Shown here piece after piece: positions 1 through 8,636 of a DNA stretch of 32,500 bases (positions are counted from its first letter, which is position 1; every line of letters begins with the position of its first letter). The position numbers and the translations under genes are program-made. Below the pieces are notes generated by a model. It worked only from the letters and a program-made list of their open reading frames with translations, did no database searches and was not told the DNA's origin. Where the stretch lies: NCBI GenBank assembly GCA_009746045.1, contig RPFO01000038.1:202759-235258 (forward strand), read 5' to 3'. This stretch comes from Mesostigma viride. Lineage: Eukaryota; Streptophyta; Mesostigmatophyceae; Mesostigmatales; Mesostigmataceae.

Positions 1-76
1 CCTTCCCCTCCCCTCCCCTCCCCTCCCCCCTCCCCCTCCCCTCCCCCCCCCCTCCCCCTCCCCCTCCCCCTCCCCC
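1..76. repeat. CCCCTC polypyrimidine tract, end of a longer array
   Basis: Irregular CCCCTC/CCCCCTC units with no purine on the plus strand. The same tract precedes CCCTCG repeats at 17.2-17.8 kb, so this is probably the end of the equivalent tract in the first intron of AP2 gene copy 1. Confidence 0.9.
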
Positions 77-1440
77 TCGCCCTCGCCCTCGCCCTCGCCC
101 TCGCCCTCGCCCTCGCCCTCGCCCTCGCCCTCGCCCTCGCCCTCGCCCTCGCCCTCGCCCTCGCCCTCGCCCTCGCCCTCGCCCTCGCCCTCGCCCTCGC
201 CCTCGCCCTCGCCCTCGCCCTCGCCCTCGCCCTCGCCCTCGCCCTCGCCCTCGCCCTCGCCCTCGCCCTCGCCCTCGCCCTCGCCCTCGCCCTCGCCCTC
301 GCCCTCGCCCTCGCCCTCGCCCTCGCCTCGCCCTCGCCCTCGCCCTCGCCCTCGCCCTCGCCCTCGCCCTCGCCCTCGCCCTCGCCCTCGCCCTCGCCCT
401 CGCCCTCGCCCTCGCCCTCGCCCTCGCCCTCGCCCTCGCCCTCGCCCTCGCCCTCGCCCTCGCCCTCGCCCTCGCCCTCGCCCTCGCCCTCGCCCTCGCC
501 TCGCCCTCGCCCTCGCCCTCGCTCGCCCTCGCCCTCGCCCTCGCCCTCGCCCTCGCCCTCGCCCTCGCCCTCGCCCTCGCCCTCGCCCTCGCCCTCGCCT
601 CGCTCGCTCGCCCTCGCCCTCGCCCTCGCCCTCGCCCTCGCCCTCGCCCTCGCCCTCGCCCTCGCCCTCGCCCTCGCCCTCGCCCTCGCCCTCGCCCTCG
701 CCCTCGCCCTCGCCCTCGCCCTCGCCCTCGCCCTCGCCCTCGCCCTCGCCCTCGCCCTCGCCCTCGCCCTCGCCCTCGCCCTCGCCCTGGCCCTCGCCCT
801 CGCCCTGGCCCTCGCCCTCGCCCTCGCCCTCGCCCTCGCCCTCGCCCTCGCCCTCGCCCTCGCCCTCGCCCTCGCCCTCGCCCTCGCCCTCGCCCTCGCC
901 CTCGCCCTCGCCCTCGCCCTCGCCCTCGCCCTCGCCCTCGCCCTCGCCCTCGCCCTCGCCCTCGCCCTCGCCCTCGCCCTCGCCCTCGCCCTCGCCCTCG
1001 CCCTCGCCCTCGCCCTCGCCCTCGCCCTCGCCCTCGCCCTCGCCCTCGCCCTCGCCCTCGCCCTCGCCCTCGCCCTCGCCCTCGCCCTCGCCCTCGCCCT
1101 CGCCCTCGCCCTCGCCCTCGCCCTCGCCCTCGCCCTCGCCCTCGCCCTCGCCCTCGCCCTCGCCCTCGCCCTCGCCCTCGCCCTCGCCCTCGCCCTCGCC
1201 CTCGCCCTCGCCCTCGCCCTCGCCCTCGCCCTCGCCCTCGCCCTCGCCCTCGCCCTCGCCCTCGCCCTCGCCCTCGCCCTCGCCCTCGCCCTCGCCCTCG
1301 CCCTCGCCCTCGCCCTCGCCCTCGCCCTCGCCCTCGCCCTCGCCCTCGCCCTCGCCCTCGCCCTCGCCCTCGCCCTCGCCCTCGCCCTCGCCCTCGCCCT
1401 TGCCCTCGCCCTCGCCCTCGCCCTCGCCCTCGCCCTCGCC
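77..1440. repeat. (CCCTCG)n hexanucleotide satellite
   Basis: About 225 nearly perfect CCCTCG units. Deviations are few: short deletions near 325, 499 and 520, a CTCG slip near 598-610, two CCCTGG variants near 789 and 807, and one CCCTTG near 1401. The minus strand reads GGGCGA, a regular G-quadruplex-prone pattern with GGG runs and 3-nt spacers; the plus strand is i-motif-prone. Every reading frame gives only a dipeptide repeat, so I treat it as non-coding. It sits just upstream of the acceptor of the AP2 exon and is inferred to be intronic. Confidence 0.97.
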
Positions 1441-1686
1441 CCCAATCTCGCGCCCCCCACTCTTCTTGTGCCCTGGTCCCCCCCCCAACCCGCCTGCCCA
1501 GCTGTACTCTCTTACAGTCACCTGGCATTTCCTTGCCAGAGACAACGCAATTCTCTTGTTCATGTGCTGCCAGGCATTCCACAAGCGCTTCTGCTGTTCA
1601 TGAAGGTTCACCAATGTGCCGGCTGGCTTGAATGCATTGCGCTCCATGCCCTTGCTCATGTGATTATACCCCTGACGATTAAACAG

Positions 1687-2138
1687 GTTCCTGCTTCTGC
1701 TGGAGGGCAAGCCTGCGGATGACTGCCCGCTGACGCGAGCAGAGGAGGAGGAAACACGGCGCAGTTTCAAGTCGGCAGACGAATATCTCGTTTTGCTTCG
1801 CAAGCAGGCGGCAGTTGCGAAGATGAGCAAACGCGGGTCATCCCAGTACAAAGGCGTTACTTGGGACGAAGCTAAAAAAAAATGGATGGCCCGTGTGCAG
1901 ATTGATGGCAAGTACAGGACTTTGGGGCGCTTCATTAATGAGGAAGATGCGGTGCGTGCTGTGGATGCCGCCATCCTTGCGCGCGATGGCGCCGCCGCCA
2001 TCACCAACTTGTCTTTTTTAAGGGATGGCGTGGCGGATGAGGCCATTATAATTAAGTCCATGCAACGCCAGTCCGCTGCGGTGGCCGCACTCGCTGGGGA
2101 TTCTGACGATGCTGACGTGGACACACCGGCAATGGAAG
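1687..2138 (+). CDS. AP2/ERF domain exon (E2), copy 1
   Basis: The acceptor is AAACAG at 1681-1686, preceded by a CTGAC branch-point-like motif. The donor is GAAG|GTGAGC at 2139. The exon enters in phase 2, which matches the AA| left by the AP2-like exon of the other units, and leaves in phase 1. It encodes an acidic Glu-rich lead-in, then MSKRG followed by a full AP2 domain: [31 protein letters not shown], and ITNLSF at the end. Translation could also start at ATG 1823 in an unspliced reading. The same frame runs on to a TGA at 2258-2260, but a 2-bp difference from copy 2 just before it shifts the frame, which fits that part being intronic. Confidence 0.85.
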
Positions 2139-5100
2139 GTGAGCCTTCTGAGGATAAGGGCGGCTGTAGACTACGTGAAATTACATTTGAGGCTTTTGTA
2201 GGGACGCGTGAACCATCTGTGTCTTCTGAGCGTAGCCTTTCTTCTGGGTTTACGCCATGATTGCCAATCCCTTAATGTCCTCGACCAAGCGCACCCACGT
2301 CTGAATGGGGATATGGGGCTTCTGCTGACCTATTGTTAGGTGTGCTATCACAGCGTTTCTTCCCGCATGCACAGGGTGGGATGATAAGACGTGTGTCTAA
2401 GCCAGCTTGGTCCGTGTATAACGATAGGGGATGCAGAAGCAGTCGTGTCATCTACTGGAGCTGTAAACCCTGGGTGGAGCAGAGCCACACCTTGTCGTTT
2501 ACCATCACCGTCTACTTCGTCAACAGTTGTCTTGTTATTTATTAACTTGTTTGCATGTGCCATGGCATTCGTTGTGTCCATTGGCGTTACTGTCTCTTGT
2601 TGACTTGCAGAAGGGAGGGGAATGATGTTTTCAAGCAGATGCCGAGGCAAGCGCAGAGGCGTGGATGCCAGCACGGCGGAGCCATCACCTGCGTTGGTGG
2701 CGCCAGAAAAAAGTGGTGCTCGACGACCCAGCAAGAGAGGGGCCAGGCCCATGGGTAATGAGAAAAAAGACCCGGAGCTGCAGGCCCTACCCCTGGCAAT
2801 ACCTGCAGAGGATGCTGCCCGCCTTCTGCCAGGGAGAAGTGGCCCCGCGGAAGGTGCCAGCTGTGAGCGTGTGGCGCCTCACCAGCAAGATGGTGCACCT
2901 GCAGGTGACCTTGCTGCTGCCTTGAAGCGTGCGGCTCATGCAAGCTATCATGGATTGCTGTGTGGTTTCCCATCGTTGCCTTGAAGCGTGCGGCTCATGC
3001 AAGCTATCATGGTGTGCTGTGTGGTTCCCCATCGTTGCCTTGAAGCGTGCGGCTCATGCAAGCTATCATGGTGTGCTGTGTGGTTCCCCATCGTTGCCTT
3101 GAAGCGTGCGGCTCATGCAAGCGATCATGGTATTCTGTGTGGTTTCCCATCGTTGCCTTGAAGAGTGCGGCTCATGAAAGCTATCACAGTGTGCTGTGTG
3201 GTTTCCCATCGTTGCCTTGAAGAGTGCGGCTCATGCAAGCTATCATGGTGTGCTGTGTGGTTCCCCATTGTTGCCTTGAAGCGTGCGGCTCATGCAAGCT
3301 ATCATGGTATGCTGTGTGGTTCCCCATCGTTGCCTTGAAGCGTGCGGATGGTGCGAGCTATCATGGTGTGCCGTGTGGTTTCCCGTTGGCTGATGACCTG
3401 CCATTGGTAATGTCATCAGTCAGCCCCGTCAGTTCTGGTCAAAGCCCCTGGGTCTGCCGCTGAGTTTGGTTGTCCCCTTGGGGTTGCTATCGCGGCTTAC
3501 AGCAGTTTTAAGGGGGGGGGGGGTAAGTGAGTGGTGATAGGTGCCTTGTTTGTCCCTGTGTATATAATTGCCACTTGCCAAGGGACGAGTAGCTATGAAA
3601 GCGGGATTTCACCATTAAGCTTCCCCCAGCCCACTCAGTTCCTCTTATTTCTTTGAACATGAAGCCCATTTGACCCTTTCTGTCTCTATATTTGTAGAAC
3701 CAAATCTCGCATGGGAAAATTGTGGAGGTGATATTATTTGGTTGGGATTATGCCAGTGCCTTATGGGTAATGGCGTATTATGCAAATGGTGCCTCGCACT
3801 CTGCGTGGGTTGATTGTGGGCACCTTGCTGCCCCTGTATGGTGGCTCCTTACAGCCCGCCGCATACTATGAGATTTTTGGGGAAATGCCCGAGAAGTTTT
3901 GGTACCTTTGAAACAATTACTGTAAGCATTGTTTGCCTGCCTGTAATTGTAACTATGTTACATTTGTAAATGTAATGTTGTTACAAGCTGCATCAATATT
4001 ATTTGACACAGTTGTGGCACATGCATACGGCATCACAGTTTTTCGTGGGGCTTTTTAACCTAAGTTGCAGACATAACCTCTCGCTTAGCAATGCTTTTTT
4101 GCTGGTTTACATCCAAAACAGGAGACCAAGTAATTCATATCAATACAGAATATACTTTCATCTCAATTATAGTGATATTACTACGACTAATGTATTTTTA
4201 AAAAAATTGGAACATATCTCCGTTGGGAGTACGTGTAGCACATATCCCTGAGAAGGGGCTTATGGCTTTTAATACATTCTAGGCTGCTTCCTGCAAGGGT
4301 AGGGTGTACTACACCAGCTCTGGGTGCTAATATATTATACCACTAGTAGTATTTTTTCCTTATCTTCATATACTATAGAACTTAGTATTTTTTCCCTATG
4401 TGCATGTAGCTGGTGGTTGATTTATACTACTATTAATTTGTAGTTTCTTGCGGGCAGGTGTATCCCCACAAGACTTTTCCACAGTTTACACAACCATTCT
4501 CATGTGCCATGAATATGGGGTTGATCCAGGATGTTCTGGCAACCACGCAACCGAGAAAGTTAGCAATGGGGGAAGGTTGGCGTTGAGGGTGGTGTTGGGG
4601 CTGGCTGGATGGGTTAATGTGGCACATGCCGTGAGCAGACCATGGCATGGCCTTGATACCACCCGACATGAGGTCACGTCTCGGTGCAGTGTTTCTCGTC
4701 TGCTGTGCCCATCGTGTGCTCCAAGATAAGAGGTTTTCCGTGTATGCTGCACAAACTTGCTTGGGTCGTTTCGTGTTTGTTTGGTCCAAGGGCAATGGCC
4801 TCGGGTGGAAACTGGCATACCCATTGTTGTTGGATTCCGAGTCCTCGGATAGCAGCTGTATTCTCGACTCTTTCACTCTGGGTAGTCTGTGACGGATCAT
4901 AGCATGCTGCTACCAGCCATGGAGCGACAGTTAACGCCTGTCACACATGTTTTAAATTGCTAGATGCCACTGGCAGGCATGGCCATTCGAGCATGCATCT
5001 CCCACCTGGCCTTTGTTGCCGGTTTGCTTGTTCCTTGACATGTTTTCGGTATCTGCGGTGCATGCTGGTCGTGTGCGGCATCTGCTACTTCACCAACATG

Positions 5101-6813
5101 CAGAGTCAGACGATGACGCGGACGGCTGCCCACCGCTGCTGCAGCTGTCTGCCAGCAGCGACGATGACGATGCCCGCGGTGATCATGCCAACAGCCGTGG
5201 TAACTAACTGCCGTCAGGTTGCACATCTATCATAATAATTCTGATAATCTATTACTACTAGTATAATAATAAACGTACTGGTTTCCGTAACCATCTTTAC
5301 ATATATGTGTGGCTACAGCCGTGGTGCATACTGTACTTGTGTGCATACTTGTCCATGTCTCGAAAACAATTTTTTTACTCTGCCAGGGTCCGGCCGTAAT
5401 GAGATTGTTAGTGGCCGACATATGGCATGATTCCCTTCCGGGCCACAATGATGGCAACGCCGTGGTTATGGCATATTGCCAATGTCTTTCCTTTCATTGT
5501 GGTTTGGGTGACAGAAAACGGCGATCAAGTCGTTTGCACAATAAAGTCTTGGGAGCTATTCCTTGCCCTCCTGCAGGTCTCTTTAAACTAAGCACTTGCC
5601 TATATAATGCTTGAGGGTGCCCAATTTTCTATAATGCAAGTTACAGGTACTGGCAGTGCTGTGCGTGGGGAATGATGCAGTTTGTTTTGGTGCCCTTTTG
5701 GCAAAAGCTCAACCCTTTTGTTTTAACCATTGGATTTTGAAGCTGGGCCACCCCTCCATGCAGGTAGCTCTGACTCAGAGCCAGATTCTGACAGCGACGA
5801 GGAACAAGGATGGCCCCAAGCTGCCATCGACGAGTTTGAAAAGAGTAAGTTGGGTAGCATTTTTTGTTGTGGGGTGGGGGGACGTGTTTTTCACCGCGAT
5901 ATTTCTACGTATTTCTATACGTTGGCCTCTGTTATTTGGCCTCTGTTATTTGGCGCCCACAACTGCAATTGACCTTAGGGTAGAGAACCACAGGGTGTGA
6001 TCACATTTGTGTGCCACGCCCCGAACAGCACGCATGCAGAGCAGCGAGCAGTCGACCTGCTTGGCTATGGTCATCAGCCCCCGCTTTCTCAGATCAAGGG
6101 TACTTGGCAGTGTCATCAGCCGCTTACTGTAAGGAGATGTGTCTTAAGGCATGTACCCATGTGCATAGGGTAGGGGTGCAAGTACGGTACAATTATTTTG
6201 CTTTCAGAATCAGGACACGTGAATCTGTTTAGTGCATTTGAAAAGAGTTACAAAATATACCGCATGCGCAGAGTCCGTGGCGGTGACAGCGATGGATGCA
6301 AGGCCCGTATTGCAGGATCATCTCAGTTGTGACATGGTATGAGTTGGGTCGAGGCTCGGGGGTCCAAAGCTTTCAAAAAGTTTGGAACCCGCCTGGTGCT
6401 CTCTTATTAGGATCTGCCGCTTTTGCAGGAACCACAAAAGGCCACCCACACAGTACTTTTACCTCCCACAATCTCTCCGCATTGTGCAAGCCACGTGTTT
6501 TTCACTAACAACGGCTTTCATGGTATGAACGGCTTTCATGGCCAGGCTTATTTTAATAGGCTGGCTGACACAGTAAAGGTCAGACTACATGATACTGAGT
6601 TATCAACTGACCATTACTTTTGCAAGGGTCTATAGGATATGCTGTTGACCAGCAAGCTTGTGTGCACGTGTAATTTCTTCTGCCGGCACGTGTGCATGGT
6701 CTGCAGTGTATGGCACGCGCGACTACCAGGCGGCCACCGCGCGCATGCGCCAGCAGCTGTGGGGCGTGCCGCGCAACGACATCTGCCTCATCCGCCAGGT
6801 GGACCCCAAGTGA
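1687..6813 (+). CDS. AP2-domain transcription factor gene, copy 1 (5' end outside window)
   Basis: Proposed exons are 1687-2138, 2611-2904, 4458-about 4575, an exon ending at 4881, 4977-5021, 5104-5199, 5764-5844, 6040-6099, 6208-6282 and 6707-6813. Nearly all junctions are phase 1. The product would be a nuclear DNA-binding protein. It has a complete AP2/ERF domain in the first listed exon, a basic stretch (RCRGKRRG, then RRPSKRG) that may act as a nuclear signal, Ser/Asp-rich acidic linkers that could activate transcription, and a C-terminal module I cannot name ([13 protein letters not shown] followed by [20 protein letters not shown]). The upstream exon carrying the AP2-like half should lie beyond the left satellite. 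Exon boundaries come from GT/AG sites, phase and comparison with copy 2, with no transcript evidence. The AP2 domain is solid; exons 4 to 6 are the weakest. Confidence 0.68.
2139..2610 (+). other. Intron 2, copy 1
   Basis: GTGAGC donor at 2139 and a pyrimidine-rich TTGACTTGCAG acceptor ending at 2610. It contains a 2-bp frame-changing difference relative to copy 2 near 2250 and further small differences that would break the reading frame, as expected of an intron. Confidence 0.65.
2611..2904 (+). CDS. Basic/Pro-Ala-rich exon (E3), copy 1
   Basis: It follows a TTGCAG acceptor and joins E2 in phase 1 to give ATG GAA GAA GGG. The product begins [19 protein letters not shown] and continues with a low-complexity region rich in Ala, Pro, Lys and Arg. 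A CTGCAG|GTGACC donor at 2905 is in phase 1, which suits the following exons. If that donor is not used, the frame runs into the first 59-bp minisatellite unit and stops at TGA 2982-2984. Copy 2 is 3 nt shorter, an in-frame change. No known domain beyond the basic patches, which resemble a nuclear localisation signal. Confidence 0.62.
2922..3393 (+). repeat. 59-bp minisatellite, 8 units
   Basis: Units start at 2922, 2981, 3040, 3099, 3158, 3217, 3276 and 3335, each opening with TTGAAGCGTGCGGCTCATG or a variant. The last unit diverges near its end. Since 59 is not a multiple of three and every unit carries stops, it is unlikely to be coding. It lies directly after the proposed E3 donor. The matching array in copy 2 has 11 units. 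Confidence 0.95.
3394..4457 (+). other. Intron 3 remainder, copy 1; contains a LINE 3'-end relic
   Basis: AT-rich non-coding sequence with a G12 run near 3510. The stretch around 4212-4300 matches dispersed LINE-associated modules seen at 9.36-9.48 kb. I see no convincing exon here; the short open frame at 4003-4251 is not kept in copy 2. Confidence 0.55.
4212..4236 (-). repeat. LINE 3'-terminal hairpin relic
   Basis: Read on the minus strand it gives CTCC-CAAC-GGAG with partly paired outer arms, followed by GTGCTACA context. The same hairpin is at 9441-9465, 10200-10224, 21432-21456 and 27660-27684, next to LINE bodies or AATTT-type tails. This copy is 5'-truncated to the tail alone. Confidence 0.7.
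4458..5021 (+). CDS. Exons E4-E6, copy 1 (tentative)
   Basis: E4 starts after GGGCAG at 4457 in phase 1 and reads [20 protein letters not shown]. It ends at either GAGAAA|GTTAGC (4558) or GGAAG|GTTGGC (4575); the second keeps the phase. E5 is a Ser/Asp-rich stretch ([17 protein letters not shown]) ending at CTCTGG|GTAGTC (4881), with an uncertain start. E6 (4977-5021, 45 nt) reads [14 protein letters not shown] between GGCAG and G|GTTTGC, and joins the acidic exon in phase. The copy-2 difference inside E6 (TCC/TCA) is synonymous. Donors are weak, so this part of the model may change. Confidence 0.42.
5104..5199 (+). CDS. Acidic exon (E7), copy 1
   Basis: ATGCAG acceptor, GTG|GTAACT donor, 96 nt, phase 1 on both sides. 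It encodes [20 protein letters not shown] followed by DDDARGDH: two acidic runs around a short hydrophobic patch, a pattern seen in activation or interaction linkers. Copy 2 keeps the length. Confidence 0.62.
5764..5844 (+). CDS. Ser/Asp-rich exon (E8), copy 1
   Basis: CCATGCAG acceptor, AAGA|GTAAGT donor, 81 nt, phase 1 on both sides. It encodes [20 protein letters not shown] then AIDEFEK. Copy 2 carries a 9-nt in-frame insertion adding Asn-Ser-Asp, which supports coding selection here. Confidence 0.68.
6040..6099 (+). CDS. Short exon (E9), copy 1
   Basis: GCATGCAG acceptor, AAGG|GTACTT donor, 60 nt, phase 1 on both sides. It encodes [20 protein letters not shown]. Copy 2 is 69 nt: it differs by several indels whose sum is in frame, giving a changed middle segment. 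Confidence 0.55.
6208..6282 (+). CDS. Conserved exon (E10), copy 1
   Basis: CTTTCAG acceptor and GGCG|GTGACA donor, 75 nt in both copies, phase 1 on both sides. It encodes [20 protein letters not shown] then RRVRG. Several differences from copy 2 are synonymous or conservative (GTG/GTT, TAC/TAT, Lys/Arg). A second possible donor lies at CCC|GTATTG about 25 nt further on, in the same phase. Confidence 0.62.
6707..6813 (+). CDS. C-terminal exon (E11), copy 1
   Basis: GTCTGCAG acceptor, then [20 protein letters not shown] and [15 protein letters not shown], stop TGA at 6811-6813. It is GC-rich with strong coding character and I see no difference from copy 2 (23889-23995). I cannot assign the motif to a family. 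The last codons read CCCAA|GTGAGC, a good donor, so the stop might be removed by splicing to an exon starting near 6908. Confidence 0.72.
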
Positions 6814-6872
6814 GCCTTGTGCTGCGCTCAACCGGCGCCATGCTGTTTGAGACGGTGCTGCGATCCTGTCTC

Positions 6873-6877
6873 TGTAA
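6873..6877 (+). promoter_or_regulatory. TGTAA, possible polyadenylation signal
   Basis: TGTAA is the usual nuclear poly(A) signal in volvocine algae. It lies about 60 nt after the proposed stop and is kept in copy 2 (24055-24059). A 5-nt motif is weak evidence alone. Confidence 0.3.
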
Positions 6878-7157
6878 CTGGCACCGCCAGCTTGCAACCG
6901 TGTGCAGCAAGCCGTCACTGGTCACCGTCGATGTGTACAAAGCCCGGCCAACTTGCGCTGAAGGCTCCTTTTTTGGTACCCGCGTGACGCAGTCGACGTG
7001 GTTTTCATCTGGTGACTGGTGCTGCCAGGGCTTCCCAGCCAGCGAAACGTTCACACACTCTTTTCCCCGATCGACAACTGGCAGAGTGCTGTGAAGGGAT
7101 GGAGTATTCACATCAAATCTTGAGCCGTGCGAAGGATCGGGAGGTGCCCGTGCGATG

Positions 7158-7551
7158 GAACAGTTTTTAATGCTATTTATTATCCAGTTATCGACCAGTC
7201 TGAGATGTGAAATGGGGAATGAGTATCAGCAAATCGTAAATGAAAGTAGCCATCTGTATTTGTCGGGCCCTAGCTTAACAGATCTGTAAAAGCTTAAAGT
7301 TAGTTCGTTTGTTAGTTGAATCCCGTGCACCGCACCATGCACATCAAAGCTAAAAGTACCCGGCCCTCGGCCACTATAGATTCTCTGCTGCTCATGTGCG
7401 GCGTGGGACACAACAACAACAATAACTTGTACCCTTACCACCTGAGCAACTCAACAGTCAACTCAACTATTTATAATTTAAGGGAATAAACTCAACTATA
7501 ATAGGGAATATATGCGCCAGTACCGGGCGCCCTGTGGCGCAAGCCCGGCCT
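7158..7551. other. Spacer with a dispersed CAA-tailed module
   Basis: No gene seen. The stretch 7361-7450 (GGCCACTATAGATTCTCTGC, then GGCGGCGTGGGACACAACAA) is an uninterrupted version of sequence that flanks mobile elements at 8617/9223 and 30411. It therefore serves as an empty-site reference. Confidence 0.6.
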
Positions 7552-8086
7552 TGGGCAAGATCGAGAAACACTAGGACCTGTTCCAGGTCCTCGTCCTTCC
7601 TGTTCTCACGTATGGGGCCGAGACGTGGACCCTCACCACCGACCTGGCCCGCAAGCTGGACGGCGCGGTCACCAACATGCTGCGTTCCATTTTCCGAGTA
7701 GGATATGCTGCTCATGTCCGCAATGAGGACCTGTACCAGGGCATGCCATATATCACCAGCACCATTAAGCAGCGGCGCCTGCAGCTCGTAGGGCACCTAG
7801 CTCGCACCAACCCGGTAGACACCTCACGTGGCCCCCCCGCAGGACTGCGACCAGCTCAGCCTGGCCGGCACCTCCTGACGTGGGCCGGGCCCCCTAATGT
7901 TAGCCGCCGCAAGGCCCGCACCTTCAAAGAACAGCTCGTAGAGGACATGGGCCTAGGCCTCTCCGTGCTTTGGAAGAAGATGATGGACAAGGCCAAGTGG
8001 GCCCAGGTCATAGAGGACAACGAGCCCCCCCCTGTGGGGAAGCGCCCGCGTGTGCCAGCCCGTGGGAGGCACGCCCGTGCTGTATA
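7552..8086 (+). pseudogene. LINE reverse transcriptase C-terminal fragment
   Basis: Past an in-frame TAG near 7573 it reads VLVLPVLTYGAETWTL, then LDGAVTNMLRSIFRVGY, LYQGMPYI, IKQRRLQLVGHLART and QPGRHLLTWAGP, ending RHARAV* at 8086. The VLTYGAE-W block and the LVGHLAR block are typical of the region after the RT domain in non-LTR retrotransposons. The copy is 5'-truncated: the RT catalytic core is absent. Two diverged relatives lie at 9528-10190 (minus) and 26825-27564 (plus). Confidence 0.85.
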
Positions 8087-8636
8087 GATAGATGTTGTAG
8101 TTTGTGAGCTCACGCTCGTTCTATCTATGACCTGCGGAAGTCTCAAAGGGGGAGGGGAGGCCGCAGTAGGCAGGTCTGACTTGGTAGTATGAGGGGGGGG
8201 GGGGTACGGTAGTGTGTGTGGGGGGGTACCGGGGACGGTACTGTGGACCGGGTCCAGTTTTGTGGACCGGGGGCAGTCCTGTGGACCGGGGGCGGCGCGG
8301 CGCCACTGGCCTGGTGGTCAGTGGGCTGGCGTCCGCCACCCCACCTAAGTCGGCGGCTACTTAGGGTTGTGGCGGGGCAACAACCAGTCCTCTTTGCAGC
8401 TGTGTCATCATGCTCTTAGATTGATGTTGTAGGTAGCTGATGTAGATAGCTTCGACCGGTAGGACTGTTTGCCCCCAGGCAGCCCCCACCCATCCATCCA
8501 TCCATCCATCCATCCATCCATCGGGGTTAATGCTCCGTGACTCCCCAACGGGAGCACGATCGAGTCTAATTACTTAATAATTAATAGGGAACAAACTCAA
8601 CTCAACTCAACTCAACCCCTCGGCCACTATGGCTAG
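8087..8636 (+). repeat. LINE 3' UTR with CATC repeat, hairpin and CTCAA tail
   Basis: G-runs near 8190-8230, (CATC)n at 8490-8522, a GTGaCTCCC-CAAC-GGGAGCAC hairpin at 8537-8557, and an (ACTCA)n tail near 8592-8615. Direct repeats GGGAATAAACTCAACT (about 7482) and GGGAACAAACTCAACT (about 8587) bracket the element. No gene seen. Confidence 0.65.

Larger units (their letters stand above)
1441..7157 (+). repeat. Segment A copy 1: duplicated AP2-gene block
   Basis: This block is repeated at 18474-24341 with high identity over almost its whole length. Both copies begin at the end of a CCCTCG satellite. They end at the same point, where copy 1 continues with unrelated sequence after the GTGCCCGTGCGATG stretch near 7157. 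Indels between copies fall mostly outside the proposed exons; the exceptions inside exons are multiples of three. Confidence 0.93.

Noticed and set aside
1-1440. Telomere
   Set aside because: CCCTCG is not a known telomere unit, the array occurs twice internally, and it joins the same gene segment each time.
1468-1722. Open frame between the satellite and the AP2 exon as an extra exon
   Set aside because: Copies differ here by indels of 2 and 6 nt that break the frame, as expected of intron sequence.
1793-2260. Single-exon 155-residue AP2 protein
   Set aside because: The C-terminal part past 2138 lies after a strong donor and is frameshifted relative to copy 2; the spliced model explains both.
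2348-2752. 134-codon minus-strand frame present in both segment A copies
   Set aside because: It is antisense to intron 2 and exon E3. Its conservation follows from the recent duplication; no motif and no splice support.
2922-3393. CRISPR array
   Set aside because: Units are contiguous 59-bp copies with no unique spacers, in a eukaryotic setting.
4433-4900. 155-codon minus-strand frame
   Set aside because: Antisense to proposed exons E4-E5 and split in copy 2; no recognisable motif.
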